A stretch of 64,000 nucleotides of DNA from Hydractinia symbiolongicarpus. Its lineage: Eukaryota > Cnidaria > Hydrozoa > Anthoathecata > Hydractiniidae. Shown one piece after another: positions 12,481 to 26,339 of the stretch. Under the pieces are notes generated by a model that was not told the origin of the DNA, searched no databases, and worked only from the letters and a program-made list of their open reading frames with translations. Each line of letters opens with the position of its first letter. The stretch's first letter is position 1. The position numbers were made by a program, and so were the translations under genes. The stretch is taken from contig NC_079882.1 in the NCBI RefSeq assembly GCF_029227915.1, positions 31,488,001 to 31,552,000 on the forward strand, given 5' to 3'.

Positions 12481-15400
12481 TTCGGGAAATGAGTTTACTC
12501 CCTGGGTACTTTCTTTGTATACTTTTGACTATACGGGCCGAGTCTGAGATTTACGGGAAATCGCGGGTTTTCGTTTGTCGGCGATAAAACTTCTTTTATT
12601 CAGCGTCTCATCAAAAATGAAAGCATTTTTGAAAACTACAATTCTCATGCGTTTTATTGCTGAAAAATAATTTAAAAAATCGTTCGGGAAATGAGTTTAC
12701 TTCCTGGGTACTTTCTTTTTATACTTTTGACAATACGGGTCGTGTCCGGAATTTAGGGGAAATCGCGGGTTTTTGTTTGCCGGCGATTAAACTTCTTTCA
12801 TTCGGCGTCCCATCAAAAATGGAAACATTTTTGAATACTACAAGTCTCATTCGTTCTAGTGGCACAGAAATAATTTAAAAAATCGTTCGGGAAATGAGTT
12901 TACTCCCTGGGTACCTTCTTTGTATACTTTTGACTATACGAATGGTGGCCAGGATTTAGGGGATATCTCGGGTTTTCGTTTGCCGGCGATTAAACTTCTT
13001 TTATTCAGGGTCTCATCAAAAAAGTCTCATGCGTTTTAGTGATGAAAAAATAATTCAAAAAATCGTTCAGGAAATGACTTTACTTCCTGGGTACTTTCTT
13101 TGTATACTTTTGACTAAACGGGCCGACTCCGGGATTTACGGGAAATCGCGGGTTTTCGTTTGCCGGCGATTAAACTTCTTTTATTCAGCGTTTCATCAAA
13201 AATGAAAACATTTTAAAAACTACAAGTCCCATGCGTTTTACTGGTGAAAAAATAATTTAAAAAATCGTTCGCGAAATGAGTTTACTCCCTGGGTACTTTC
13301 TTTGTATACCTTTGACTATACGGGCCGAGTCCGGGATTTACGGGAAATCGCGGGTTTTCGTTTGCCGGCGATAAAACTTCTTTTATTCAGCGTCTCATCA
13401 AAAATGAAAGCATTTTTGAAAACTACAATTCTCATGCGTTTTACTGGTGAAAAAATAATTTAAAAAATCGTTCGGTAAATGAGTTTACTCCCTGGGTACT
13501 TTCTTTGTATACTTTTGACTATACGGGCCGAGTCCGGGATTTACGGGAAATCGCGGGTTTTCGTTTGCCGGCGATAAAACTCCTTTTATTTAGCGTCTCA
13601 TCAAAAATGAAAACATTTTTGAAAACTACAAGTCTCATGCGTTTTAGTGGTGAAAAACTAATTTAAGAAATCGTTCGGGAAATGAGTTTACTTCCTGGGT
13701 ACTTTCTTTTTATACTTTTGACAATACGGGTCGTGTCCGGAATTTAGGGGAAATCGCGGGTTTTTGTTTGCCGGCGATTAAACTTCTTTTATTCGGCGTC
13801 CCATCAAAAATGAAAACATTTTTAAATACTACATGTCTCATTCGTTCTAGTGGCACAGAAATAATTTAAAAAATCGTTCGGGAAATGAGTTTACTCCCTG
13901 GGTACCTTCTTTGTATACTTTTGACTATACGGATCGTGGCCAGGATTTAGGGGATATCGCGGGTTTTTGTTTGCCGGCGATTAAACTTCTTTTATTCAGG
14001 GTCTCATCAAAAATGAAATTTTTTTTGAAAACTACAAGTCTCATGCGTTTTAGTGATGAACAAATAATTCAAAAAATCGTTTAGGAAACGACTTTACTTC
14101 CTGGGTACTTTCTTTGTATACTTTTGACTATACGGGCCGACTCCGGGATTTACGGGAAATCGCGGTTTTTTGTTTGCCGTCGATTAAACTTCTTTTATTC
14201 AGCAATTCATCAAAAATGAAAACATTTTAAAAACTACAAGTCTCATGCGTTTTACTGGTGAAAAAATAATTTAAAAAATCGTTCGGGAAATGAGTTTACT
14301 CCCTGGGTACTTTCTTTGTATACTTTTGACTATACGGGCCAAGCCGGGATTTACGGGAAATCGCGGGTTTTCGTTTGCCGGCGATAAAACTTCTTTTATT
14401 CAGCGTCTCATCCAAAATTAAAGCATTTTTGAAAACTACAATTCTCATGCGTTTTATTGCTGAAAAAATAATTTAAAAAATCGTTCGGGAAATGAGTTTA
14501 CTCCCTAGGTACTTTCTTTTTATAATTTTGACTATACGGGCCGAGTCCGAGATTTACGGGAAATCGCGGGTTTTCGTTTGCCGGCGATTAAACTTCTTTT
14601 ATTTAGCGTCTCATCAAAAATGAAAACATTTTTGAAAACTACAAGTCTCATGCGTTTTAGTGGTGAAAAACTAATTTAAAAAATCGTTCGGGAAATGAGT
14701 TTACTTCCTGGGTAATTTATTTTTATACTTTTGACAATACGGGTCGTGTCCGGAATTTAGGGGAAATCGCGGGTTTTTGTTTGCCGGCGATTAAACTTCT
14801 TTTATTCGGCGTCCCATCAAAAATGAAAACATTTTTGAATACTACAAGTCTCATTCGTTCTAGTGGCACAGAAATAATTTAAAAAATCGTTCGGGAAATG
14901 AGTTTACTCCCTGGGTACCTTCTTTGTATACTTTTGACTATACGGATCGTGGCCAGGATTTAGGGGATATCGCGGGTTTTCGTTTGCCGGCGATTAAACT
15001 TCTTTTATTCAGCGTCCCATCAAAAATGAAAATTTTTTTAAAAACTACAAGTCTCACGCGTTTTAGTGATGAAAAAATAATTCAAAAAATCGTTTAGGAA
15101 ATGACTTTACTTCCTGGGTACTTTCTTTGTATACTTTTGACTATACGGGCCGACTCCGGGATTTACGGGAAATCGTGGGTTTTTGTTTGCCGGCGATTAA
15201 ACTTCTTTTATTCAGCAATTCATCAAAAATGAAAACATTTTAAAAACTACAAGTCTCATGCGTTTTACTGGTGAAAAAATAATTTAAAAAATCGTTTGGG
15301 AAATGAGTTTACTCCCTGGGTACTTTCTTTGTATACTTTTGACTATACGGGCCGAGTCCGGGATTTACGGGAAATCGCGGGTTTTCGTTTGCCGGCGATA

Positions 15401-16510
15401 AAACTTCTTTTATTCAGCGTCTCATCAAAAATTAAAGCATTTTTGAAAACTACAATTCTCATGCGTTTTATTGCTGAAAAAATAATTTAAAAAATCGTTC
15501 GGGAAATGAGTTTACTCCCTAGGTACTTTCTTTTTATAATTTTGACTATACGGGGCGAGTCCGGGATTTACGGGAAATCGCGGGTTTTCGTTTGCCGGCG
15601 ATTAAACTTCTTTTATTTAGCGTCTCATCAAAAATGAAAACATTTTTGAAAACTACAAGTCTCATGCGTTTTAGTGGTGAAAAACTAATTTAAAAAATCG
15701 TTCGGGAAATGAGTTTACTTCCTGGGTAATTTCTTTTTATACTTTTGACAATACGGGTCGTGTCCGGAATTTAGGGGAAATCGCGGTTTTTTGTTTGCCG
15801 GCGATTAAATTTCTTTTATTCGGCGTCCCATCAAAAATGAAAACAATATTTGAATACTACAAGTCTCATTCGTTCTAGTGGCACAGAAATAATTTGAAAA
15901 ATCGTTCGGGAAATGAGTTTACTCCCTGGGTACCTTCTTTGTATACTTTTGACTATACGGATCGTGGCCAGGATTTAGGGGATATCGCGGGTTTTCGTTT
16001 GCCGGCGATTAAACTTCTTTTATTCAGCGTCTCATCAAAAATGAAAATTGTTTTGAAAACTACAAGTCTCACGCGTTTTAGTGATGAAAAAATAATTCAA
16101 AAAATCGTTCAGGAAATGACTTTACTCCCTGGGTACTTTCTTTGTATACTTTTGACTATACGGGCTGAGTCCGGGATTTACGGGAAATCGCGGGTTTTCG
16201 TTTGCCGGCGATTAAACTTCTTTTATTCAGCGTCTGATCAAAAATGAAAACATTTTTGAAAACTACAAGTCTCATGCGTTTTATTGCTGAAAAAATAAAT
16301 TAAAAATCGTTCGGGAAGTGAGTTTACTCCCCAGGTACTTTCTTTGTATACTTTTGACTATACGGGCCGAGTCCGGGATTTACGGGAAATCGCGGGTTTT
16401 TGTTTGCCGGCGATTATACTCCTTTTATTCAGCGTCTCATCAAAAATGAAAACATTTTTGAAAACTACAAGTCTCATGCGTTTTAGTGCTGAAAAAATAA
16501 TTTAAAAATT
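12480..16510 (+). repeat. Large higher-order unit, copy 2 (about 4.0 kb)
   Basis: This repeats the order of copy 1 with insertions of whole monomers: a 180-bp unit near 13,011, an extra unit near 15,290-15,490, and two units near 15,900-16,100 that carry GATCGTGGCC and GAAAATTGTTTTG. It ends with the same GTCTGATC / GATTATACTCC / GTGCTGAAAA series that closes copy 1 near 12,190-12,480. Confidence 0.75.
12845..13024 (+). repeat. 180-bp short monomer, sixth and last copy
   Basis: The 23-bp deletion junction TCTCATCAAAAAAGTCTC is at 13011. I saw none further right, which fits an origin within the left-hand family. Confidence 0.88.
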
Positions 16511-19500
16511 CGTTCGGGAAATGAGTTTACTCCCTGGGTACTTTCTTTGTATACTTTTGACTATACGGGCCGAGTCCAGGATTTACGGGAAATCGCGGGT
16601 TTTCGTTTGCCGGCGATTAAACTTCTTTTATTCAGCGTCTGATCAAAAATGAAAACATTTTTGAAAACTACAAGTCTCATGCGTTTTATTGCTGAAAAAA
16701 TAAATTAAAAATCGTTCGGGAAGTGAGTTTACTCCCCAGGTACTTTCTTTGTATACTTTTGACTATACGGGCCGAGTCCGGGATTTACGGGAAATCGCGG
16801 GTTTTTGTTTGCCGGCGATTATACTCCTTTTATTCAGCGTCTCATCAAAAATGAAAACATTTTTGAAAACTACAAGTCTCACGCGTTTTAGTGCTGAAAA
16901 AATAATTTAAAAATTCGTTCGGGAAATGAGTTTACTCCCTGGGTACTTTCTTTGTATACTTTTGACTATACGGGCCGAGTCCAGGATTTACGGGAAATCG
17001 CAGGTTTTCGTTTGCCGGCGATTAAACTTCTTTTATTCAGCGTCTCATCAAAAATGAAAGCATTTTTGAAAACTACAATTCTCATGCGTTTTATTGCTGA
17101 AAAAATAATTTAAAAAATCGTTCGGGAAATGAGTTTACTCCCTAGGTACTTTCTTTGTATACTTTTGACTATACGGGCCGAGTCCGGGATTTATGGGAAA
17201 TCGCGGGTTTTCGTTTGCCGGCGATTAAACTTCTTTTATTCAGCGTCTCATCAAAAATGAAAGCATTTTTAAAAACTACAAGTCTCATGCGTTTTAGTGC
17301 TGAAAAAATAATTTAAAAATTCGTTCGGGAAATGAGTTTACTCCCTGGGTACTTTCTTTGTATACTTTTGACTATACGGGCCGAGTCCAGGATTTACGGG
17401 AAATCGCGGGTTTTCGTTTGCCGGCGATTAAACTTCTTTTATTCAGCGTCTCATCAAAAATGAAAGCATTTTTGAAAACTACAATTCTCATGCGTTTTAT
17501 TGCTGAAAAAATAATTTAAAAAATCGTTCGGGAAATGAGTTTACTCCCTAGGTACTTTCTTTGTATACTTTTGACTATACGGGCCGAGTCCGGGATTTAT
17601 GGGAAATCGCGGGTTTTCGTTTGCCGGCGATTAAACTTCTTTTATTCAGCGTCTCATCAAAAATGAAAGCATTTTTGAAATCTACAATTCTCATGCGTTT
17701 TATTGCTGAAAAAATAATTTAAAAAATCGTTCGGGAAATGAGTTTACTCCCTAGGTACTTTCTTTGTATACTTTTGACTATACGGGCCGAGTCCGGGATT
17801 TATGGGAAATCGCGGGTTTTCGTTTGCCGGCGATTAAACTTCTTTTATTCAGCGTCTCATCAAAAATGAAAACATTTTTGAAAACTACAAGTCTCATGCG
17901 TTTTAGTGGTGAAAAACTAATTTAAAAAATCGTTCGGGAAATGAGTTTACTTCCTGGGTAATTTCTTTTTATACTTTTGACAATACGGGTCGTGTCCGGG
18001 ATTTACGGGAAATCGCGGGTTTTCGTTTGCCGGCGATTAAACTTCTTTTATTCAGCGTCTCATCAAAAATGAAAGCATTTTTGAAAACTACAATTCTCAT
18101 GCGTTTTATTGCTGAAAAAATAATTTAAAAAATCGTTCGGGAAATGAGTTTACTCCCTAGGTACTTTCTTTGTATACTTTTGACTATACGGGCCGAGTCC
18201 GGGATTTATGGGAAATCGCGGGTTTTCGTTTGCCGGCGATTAAACTTCTTTTATTCAGCGTCTCATCAAAAATGAAAGCATTTTTAAAAACTACAAGTCT
18301 CATGCGTTTTATTGCTGAAAAAATAAATTAAAAATCGTTCGGGAAGTGAGTTTACTCCCCAGGTACTTTCTTTGTATACTTTTGACTATACGGGCCGAGT
18401 CCGGGATTTACGGGAAATCGCGGGTTTTTGTTTGCCGGCGATTATACTCCTTTTATTCAGCGTCTCATCAAAAATGAAAACATTTTTGAAAACTACAAGT
18501 CTCATGCGTTTTAGTGCTGAAAAAATAATTTAAAAATTCGTTCGGGAAATGAGTTTACTCCCTGGGTACTTTCTTTGTATACTTTTGACTATACGGGCCG
18601 AGTCCAGGATTTACGGGAAATCGCGGGTTTTCGTTTGCCGGCGATTAAACTTCTTTTATTCAGCGTCTGATCAAAAATGAAAACATTTTTGAAAACTACA
18701 AGTCTCATGCGTTTTATTGCTGAAAAAATAAATTAAAAATCGTTCGGGAAGTGAGTTTACTCCCCAGGTACTTTCTTTGTATACTTTTGACTATACGGGC
18801 CGAGTCCGGGATTTACGGGAAATCGCGGGTTTTTGTTTGCCGGCGATTATACTCCTTTTATTCAGCGTCTCATCAAAAATGAAAACATTTTTGAAAACTA
18901 CAAGTCTCACGCGTTTTAGTGCTGAAAAAATAATTTAAAAATTCGTTCGGGAAATGAGTTTACTCCCTGGGTACTTTCTTTGTATACTTTTGACTATACG
19001 GGCCGAGTCCAGGATTTACGGGAAATCGCAGGTTTTCGTTTGCCGGCGATTAAACTTCTTTTATTCAGCGTCTCATCAAAAATGAAAGCATTTTTGAAAA
19101 CTACAATTCTCATGCGTTTTATTGCTGAAAAAATAATTTAAAAAATCGTTCGGGAAATGAGTTTACTCCCTAGGTACTTTCTTTGTATACTTTTGACTAT
19201 ACGGGCCGAGTCCGGGATTTATGGGAAATCGCGGGTTTTCGTTTGCCGGCGATTAAACTTCTTTTATTCAGCGTCTCATCAAAAATGAAAGCATTTTTAA
19301 AAACTACAAGTCTCATGCGTTTTAGTGCTGAAAAAATAATTTAAAAATTCGTTCGGGAAATGAGTTTACTCCCTGGGTACTTTCTTTGTATACTTTTGAC
19401 TATACGGGCCGAGTCCAGGATTTACGGGAAATCGCGGGTTTTCGTTTGCCGGCGATTAAACTTCTTTTATTCAGCGTCTCATCAAAAATGAAAGCATTTT

Positions 19501-20100
19501 TGAAAACTACAATTCTCATGCGTTTTATTGCTGAAAAAATAATTTAAAAAATCGTTCGGGAAATGAGTTTACTCCCTAGGTACTTTCTTTGTATACTTTT
19601 GACTATACGGGCCGAGTCCGGGATTTATGGGAAATCGCGGGTTTTCGTTTGCCGGCGATTAAACTTCTTTTATTCAGCGTCTCATCAAAAATGAAAGCAT
19701 TTTTGAAATCTACAATTCTCATGCGTTTTATTGCTGAAAAAATAATTTAAAAAATCGTTCGGGAAATGAGTTTACTCCCTAGGTACTTTCTTTGTATACT
19801 TTTGACTATACGGGCCGAGTCCGGGATTTATGGGAAATCGCGGGTTTTCGTTTGCCGGCGATTAAACTTCTTTTATTCAGCGTCTCATCAAAAATGAAAA
19901 CATTTTTGAAAACTACAAGTCTCATGCGTTTTAGTGGTGAAAAACTAATTTAAAAAATCGTTCGGGAAATGAGTTTACTTCCTGGGTAATTTCTTTTTAT
20001 ACTTTTGACAATACGGGTCGTGTCCGGGATTTACGGGAAATCGCGGGTTTTCGTTTGCCGGCGATTAAACTTCTTTTATTCAGCGTCTCATCAAAAATGA
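16270..20100 (+). repeat. Decamer higher-order repeat, period 2,028 bp, nearly identical copies
   Basis: GGAAGTGAG at 16314 recurs at 18342, and that at 16719 recurs at 18747. Both offsets are 2,028 bp, ten monomers of 202-203 bp. Private variants such as GAAATCTACAATTCTC, TCTCACGCG with GTGCTG, GAGTCCAGG and GATTTATGGG sit at matching positions in both copies. The left junction is near 16,270 / 18,298. Copy 2 is truncated near 20,080-20,110, where a different monomer follows. Confidence 0.88.
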
Positions 20101-20530
20101 AAGCATTTTTAAAAACTACAAGTCTCATGCGTTTTAGTGCTGAAAAAATAATTTAAAAATTCGTTCGGGAAATGAGTTTACTCCTTGGGTACTTTCTTTG
20201 TATACTTTTGACTATACGGATCGTTGCCAGGATTTAGGGGATATCGCGGGTTTTCGTTTGCCGGCGATTAAACTTCTTTTATTCAGCGTCTCATCAAAAA
20301 TGAAAATTGTTTTGAAAACTACAAGTCTCACGCGTTTTAGTGATGAAAAAATAATTCAAAAAATCGTTCAGGAAATGACTTTACTCCCTGGGTACTTTCT
20401 TTGTATACTTTTGACTATACGGGCTGAGTCCGGGATTTACGGGAAATCGCGGGTTTTCGTTTGCCGGCGATTAAACTTCTTTTATTCAGCGTCTGATCAA
20501 AAATGAAAACATTTTTGAAAACTACAAGTC
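20100..20530 (+). repeat. Linking monomers between the decamer and tetramer blocks
   Basis: About two monomers: a GTGCTG unit joined to a GATCGTTGCC unit with GAAAATTGTTTTG, resembling the units near 15,950-16,230. I see no gene or unique sequence. GATCGTTGCC is a single-copy change of the usual GATCGTGGCC. Confidence 0.7.
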
Positions 20531-22150
20531 TCATGCGTTTTATTGCTGAAAAAATAAATTAAAAATCGTTCGGGAAGTGAGTTTACTCCCCAGGTACTTT
20601 CTTTGTATACTTTTGACTATACGGGCCGAGTCCGGGATTTACGGGAAATCGCGGGTTTTTGTTTGCCGGCGATTATACTTCTTTTATTCGGCGTCCCATC
20701 AAAAATGAAAACATTTTTGAATACTACAAGTCTCATTCGTTCTAGTGGCACAGAAATAATTTAAAAAATCGTTCGGGAAATGAGTTTACTCCCTGGATAC
20801 CTTCTTTGTATACTTTTGACTATACGGATCGTGGCCAGGATTTAGGGGATATCGCGGGTTTTCGTTTGCCGGCGATTAAACTTCTTTTATTCAGCGTCTC
20901 ATCAAAAATGAAAATTTTTTTGAAAACTACAAGTCTCACGCGTTTTAGTGATGAAAAAATAATTCAAAAAATCGTTTAGGAAATGACTTTACTTCCTGGG
21001 TACTTTCTTTGTATACTTTTGACTATACGGGCCGACTCCTGGATTTACGGGAAATCGCGGGTTTTTGTTTGCCGGCGATTAAACTTCTTTTATTCAGCAA
21101 TTCATCAAAAATGAAAACATTTTAAAAACTACAAGTCTCATGCGTTTTACTGGTGAAAAAATAATTTAAAAAATCGTTCGGGAAATGAGTTTACTCCCTG
21201 GGTACTTTCTTTGTATACTTTTGACTATACGGGCCGAGTCCAGGATTTACGGGAAATCGCGGGTTTTCGTTTGCCGGCGATTAAACTTCTTTTATTCAGC
21301 GTCTCATCAAAAATGAAAGCATTTTTGAAAACTACAATTCTCATGCGTTTTATTGCTGAAAAAATAAATTAAAAATCGTTCGGGAAGTGAGTTTACTCCC
21401 CAGGTACTTTCTTTGTATACTTTTGACTATACGGGCCGAGTCCGGGATTTACGGGAAATCGCGGGTTTTTGTTTGCCGGCGATTATACTTCTTTTATTCG
21501 GCGTCCCATCAAAAATGAAAACATTTTTGAATACTACAAGTCTCATTCGTTCTAGTGGCACAGAAATAATTTAAAAAATCGTTCGGGAAATGAGTTTACT
21601 CCCTGGGTACCTTCTTTGTATACTTTTGACTATACGGATCGTGGCCAGGATTTAGGGGATATCGCGGGTTTTCGTTTGCCGGCGATTAAACTTCTTTTAT
21701 TCAGCGTCTCATCAAAAATGAAAATTTTTTTGAAAACTACAAGTCTCACGCGTTTTAGTGATGAAAAAATAATTCAAAAAATCGTTTAGGAAATGACTTT
21801 ACTTCCTGGGTACTTTCTTTGTATACTTTTGACTATACGGGCCGACTCCGGGATTTACGGGAAATCGCGGGTTTTTGTTTGCCGGCGATTAAACTTCTTT
21901 TATTCAGCAATTCATCAAAAATGAAAACATTTTAAAAACTACAAGTCTCATGCGTTTTACTGGTGAAAAAATAATTTAAAAAATCGTTCGGGAAATGAGT
22001 TTACTCCCTGGGTACTTTCTTTGTATACTTTTGACTATACGGGCCGAGTCCAGGATTTACGGGAAATCGCGGGTTTTCGTTTGCCGGCGATTAAACTTCT
22101 TTTATTCAGCGTCTCATCAAAAATGAAAGCATTTTTGAAAACTGCAATTC
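20530..22150 (+). repeat. Tetramer higher-order repeat, period 810 bp, two copies
   Basis: GTTTACTCCCCAGG at 20581 and 21391, and GATTATACTTC at 20671 and 21481, are 810 bp apart. The unit combines a GGAAGTGAG monomer, a GTGGCACAG monomer, a GATCGTGGCC monomer and a canonical one. GATTATACTTC joined to TTCGGCGTCCC is unique to this block and marks a recombinant monomer. The copies differ by scattered changes such as GGATACC at about 20,795. Confidence 0.82.
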
Positions 22151-23625
22151 TCATGCGTTTTATTGCTGAAAAAATAATTTAAAAAATCGTTCGGGAAATG
22201 AGTTTACTCCCTAGGTACTTTCTTTGTATACTTTTGACTATACGGGCCGAGTCCGGGATTTATGGGAAATCGCGGGTTTTCGTTTGCCGGCGATTAAACT
22301 TCTTTTATTCAGCGTCTCATCAAAAATGAAAGCATTTTTAAAAACTACAAGTCTCATGCGTTTTAGTGCTGAAAAAATAATTTAAAAATTCGTTCGGGAA
22401 ATGAGTTTACTCCCTGGGTACTTTCTTTGTATACTTTTGACTATACGGGCCGAGTCCAGGATTTACGGGAAATCGCGGGTTTTCGTTTGCCGGCGATTAA
22501 ACTTCTTTTATTCAGCGTCTCATCAAAAATGAAAGCATTTTTGAAAACTACAATTCTCATGCGTTTTATTGCTGAAAAAATAATTTAAAAAATCGTTCGG
22601 GAAATGAGTTTACTCCCTAGGTACTTTCTTTGTATACTTTTGACTATACGGGCCTAGTCCGGGATTTATGGGAAATCGCGGGTTTTCGTTTGCCGGCGAT
22701 TAAACTTCTTTTATTCAGCGTCTCATCAAAAATGAAAGCATTTTTAAAAACTACAATTCTCATGCGTTTTATTGCTGAAAAAATAATTTAAAAAATCGTT
22801 CGGGAAATGAGTTTACTCCCTAGGTACTTTCTCTGTATACTTTTGACTATACGGGCCGAGTCCGGGATTTACGGGAAATCGCGGATTTTCATTTGCCGGC
22901 GATTAAACTCCTTTTATTCAGCGTCTCATCAAAAATGAAAGCATTTTTGAAATCTACAATTCTCATGCGTTTTATTGCTGAAAAAATAATTTAAAAAATC
23001 GTTCGGGAAATAAGTTTACTCCCTAGGTACTTTCTTTGTATACTTTTGACTATACGGGCCGAGTCCGGGATTTATGGGAAATCGCGGGTTTTCGTTTGCC
23101 GGCGATTAAACTTCTTTTATTCAGCGTCTCATCAAAAATGAAAGCATTTTTGAAAACTACAATTCTCATGCGTTTTATTGCTGAAAAAATAATTTAAAAA
23201 ATCGTTCGGGAAATGAGTTTACTCCCTAGGTACTTTCTTTGTATACTTTTGACTATACGGGCCGAGTCCGGGATTTACGGGAAATCGCGGGTTTTCGTTT
23301 GCCGGCGATTAAACTCCTTTTATTCAGCGTCTCATCAAAAATGAAAACATTTTTGAAAACTACAAGTCTCATGCGTTTTAGTGGTGAAAAACTAATTTAA
23401 AAAATCGTTCGGGAAATGAGTTTACTACCTAGGTACTTTCTTTGTATACTTTTGACTATACGGGCCGAGTCCGGGATTTACGGGAAATCGCGGGTTTTCG
23501 TTTGCCGGCGATTAAACTCCTTTTATTCAGCGTCTCATCAAAAATGAAAACATTTTTGAAAACTACAAGTCTCATGCGTTTTAGTGGTGAAAAACTAATT
23601 TAAAAAATCGTTCGGGAAATGAGTT
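22150..23625 (+). repeat. Monomeric stretch of the TATTGCTG / CCCTAGG subtype
   Basis: About seven 203-bp units, mostly with GTTTTATTGCTG, CTCCCTAGG and GATTTATGGG or GATTTACGGG. I could not see a clear multi-monomer period here. The units alternate only by small changes such as GAAATCTAC and CTCTGTATAC. There is no gene, and the orientation and step match the rest of the array. Confidence 0.7.
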
Positions 23626-26180
23626 TACTTCCTGGGTACTTTCTTTTTATACTTTTGACAATACGTGTCGTGCGCGGAATTTAGAGGAAATCGCGGATTT
23701 TTGTTTGCCGGCGATTAAACTTCTTTTATTCGGCGTCCCATCAAAAATGAAAACATTTTTGAATACTACATGTCTCATTCGTTCTAGTGGCACAGAAATA
23801 ATTTAAAAAATCGTTCGGTAAATGAGTTTACTCCCTGGGTACCTTCTTTGTATACTTTTGACTATACGGATCGTGGCCAGGATTTAGGGGATATCGCGGG
23901 TTTTCGTTTGCCGGCGATTAAACTTCTTTTATTCAGGGTCTCATCAAAAATGAAAATTTTTTTGAAAACTACAAGTCTCATGCGTTTTAGTGATGAAATA
24001 ATAATTCAAAAAATCGTTCAGGAAATGACTTTACTCCCCGGGTACTTTCTTTGTATACTTTTGACTATACGGGCCGAGTCCGGGATTTACGGGAAATCGC
24101 GGGTTTTCGTTTGCCGGCGATTAAACTCCTTTTATTCAGCGTCTCATCAAAAATGAAAGCATTTTTGAATACTACAAGTCTCATTCGTTCTAGTGGCACA
24201 GAAATAATTTAAAAAATCGTTCGGGAAATGAGTTTACTCCCTGGGTACCTTCTTTGTATACTTTTGTCTATACGGGCCGAGTCCGGGATTTACGGGAAAT
24301 CGCGGGTTTTCGTTTGCCGGCGATTAAACTTCTTTTATTCAGCGTCTCATCAAAAATGAAAGCATTTTTGAAAACTACAATTCTCATGCGTTTTATTGCT
24401 GAAAAGATAATTTAAAAAATCATTCGGGAAATGAGTTTACTCCCTAGGTACTTTCTTTGTATACTTTTGACTATACGGGTTGAGTCCGGGATTTATGGGA
24501 AATCGCGGGTTTTCGTTTGCCGGCGATTAAACTTCTTTTATTCAGCGTCTCATCAAAAATGAAAGCATTTTTGAAAACTACAATTCTCATGCGTTTTATT
24601 GCTGAAAAAATAATTTAAAAAATCGTTCGGGAAATGAGTTTACTTCCTGGGTACTTTCTTTTTATACTTTTGACAATACGTGTCTTGCCCGGAATTTAGA
24701 GGAAATCGCGGATTTTTGTTTGCCGGCGATTAAACTTGTTTAATTCGGCGTCCCATCAAAAATGAAAACATTTTTGAATACTACATGTCTCATTCGTTCT
24801 AGTGGCACAGAAATAATTTAAAAAATCGTTCGGGAAATGAGTTTACTCCCTGGGTACCTTCTTTGTATACTTTTGACTATACGGATCGTGGCCAGGATTT
24901 AGGGGATATCGCGGGTTTTCGTTTGCCGGCGATTAGACTTCTTTTATTCAGGGTCTCATAAAAAATGAAATTTTTTTGAAAACTACAAGTCTCATGCGTT
25001 TTAGTGATGAAAAAATAATTCAAAAAATCGTTCAGGAAATGACTTTACTTCCTGGGTACTTTCTTTGTATACTTTTGACTATACGGGCCGACTCCGGGAT
25101 TTACGGGAAATCGCGGGTTTTCGTTTGCCGGCGATTAAACTCCTTTTATTCAGCGTCTCATCAAAAATGAAAGCATTTTTGAATACTACAAGTCTCATTC
25201 GTTCTAGTGGCACAGAAATAATTTAAAAAATCGTTCGGGAAATGAGTTTACTCCCTGGGTACCTTCTTTGTATACTTTTGACTATACGGGCCGAGTCCGG
25301 GATTTACGGGAAATCGCGGGTTTTCGTTTGCCGGCGATTAAACTTCTTTTATTCAGCGTCTCATCAAAAATGAAAGCATTTTTGAAAACTACAATTCTCA
25401 TGCGTTTTATTGCTGAAAAGATAATTTAAAAAATCATTCGGGAAATGAGTTTACTCCCTAGGTACTTTCTTTGTATACTTTTGACTATACGGGTTGAGTC
25501 CGGGATTTATGGGAAATCGCGGGTTTTCGTTTGCCGGCGATTAAACTTCTTTTATTCAGCGTCTCATCAAAAATGAAAGCATTTTTGAAAACTACAATTC
25601 TCATGCGTTTTATTGCTGAAAAAATAATTTAAAAAATCGTTCGGGAAATGAGTTTACTTCCTGGGTACTTTCTTTTTATACTTTTGACAATACGTGTCTT
25701 GCCCGGAATTTAGAGGAAATCGCGGATTTTCGTTTGCCGGCGATTAAACTTGTTTAATTCGGCGTCCCATCAAAAATGAAAACATTTTTGAATACTACAT
25801 GTCTCATTCGTTCTAGTGGCACAGAAATAATTTAAAAAATCGTTCGGGAAATGAGTTTACTCCCTGGGTACCTTCTTTGTATACTTTTGACTATACGGAT
25901 CGTGGCCAGGATTTAGGGGATATCGCGGGTTTTCGTTTGCCGGCGATTAGACTTCTTTTATTCAGGGTCTCATAAAAAATGAAATTTTTTTGAAAACTAC
26001 AAGTCTCATGCGTTTTAGTGATGAAAAAATAATTCAAAAAATCGTTCAGGAAATGACTTTACTTCCAGGGTACTTTCTTTGTATACTTTTGACTATACGG
26101 GCCGACTCCGGGATTTACGGGACATCGCGGGTTTTCGTTTGCTGGCGATTAAACTTCTTTTATTCAGCGTTTCATCAAAA
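23625..26180 (+). repeat. Pentamer higher-order repeat, period 1,014 bp, about 2.5 copies
   Basis: The rare GACAATACGTGTC monomer with GAGGAAATCGCGG lies near 23,650, 24,665 and 25,680. TTTTTTTGAAAAC at 24,966 recurs 1,014 bp later. Copy 1 has GTCGTGCGCGG, whereas copies 2 and 3 share GTCTTGCCCGG and CTTGTTTAATTCGG, so the later two are the most recent pair. The third copy breaks off near 26,180. Confidence 0.82.
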
Positions 26181-26339
26181 ATGAAAACATTTTAAAAACT
26201 ACAAGTCTCATGCGTTTTACTGGTGAAAAAATAATTTAAAAAATCGTTCGGGAAATGAGTTTACTCCCTAGGTAATTTCTTTGTATACTTTTGACTATAC
26301 GGGCCGAGTCCGGGATTTACGGGAAATCGCGGGTTTTCG

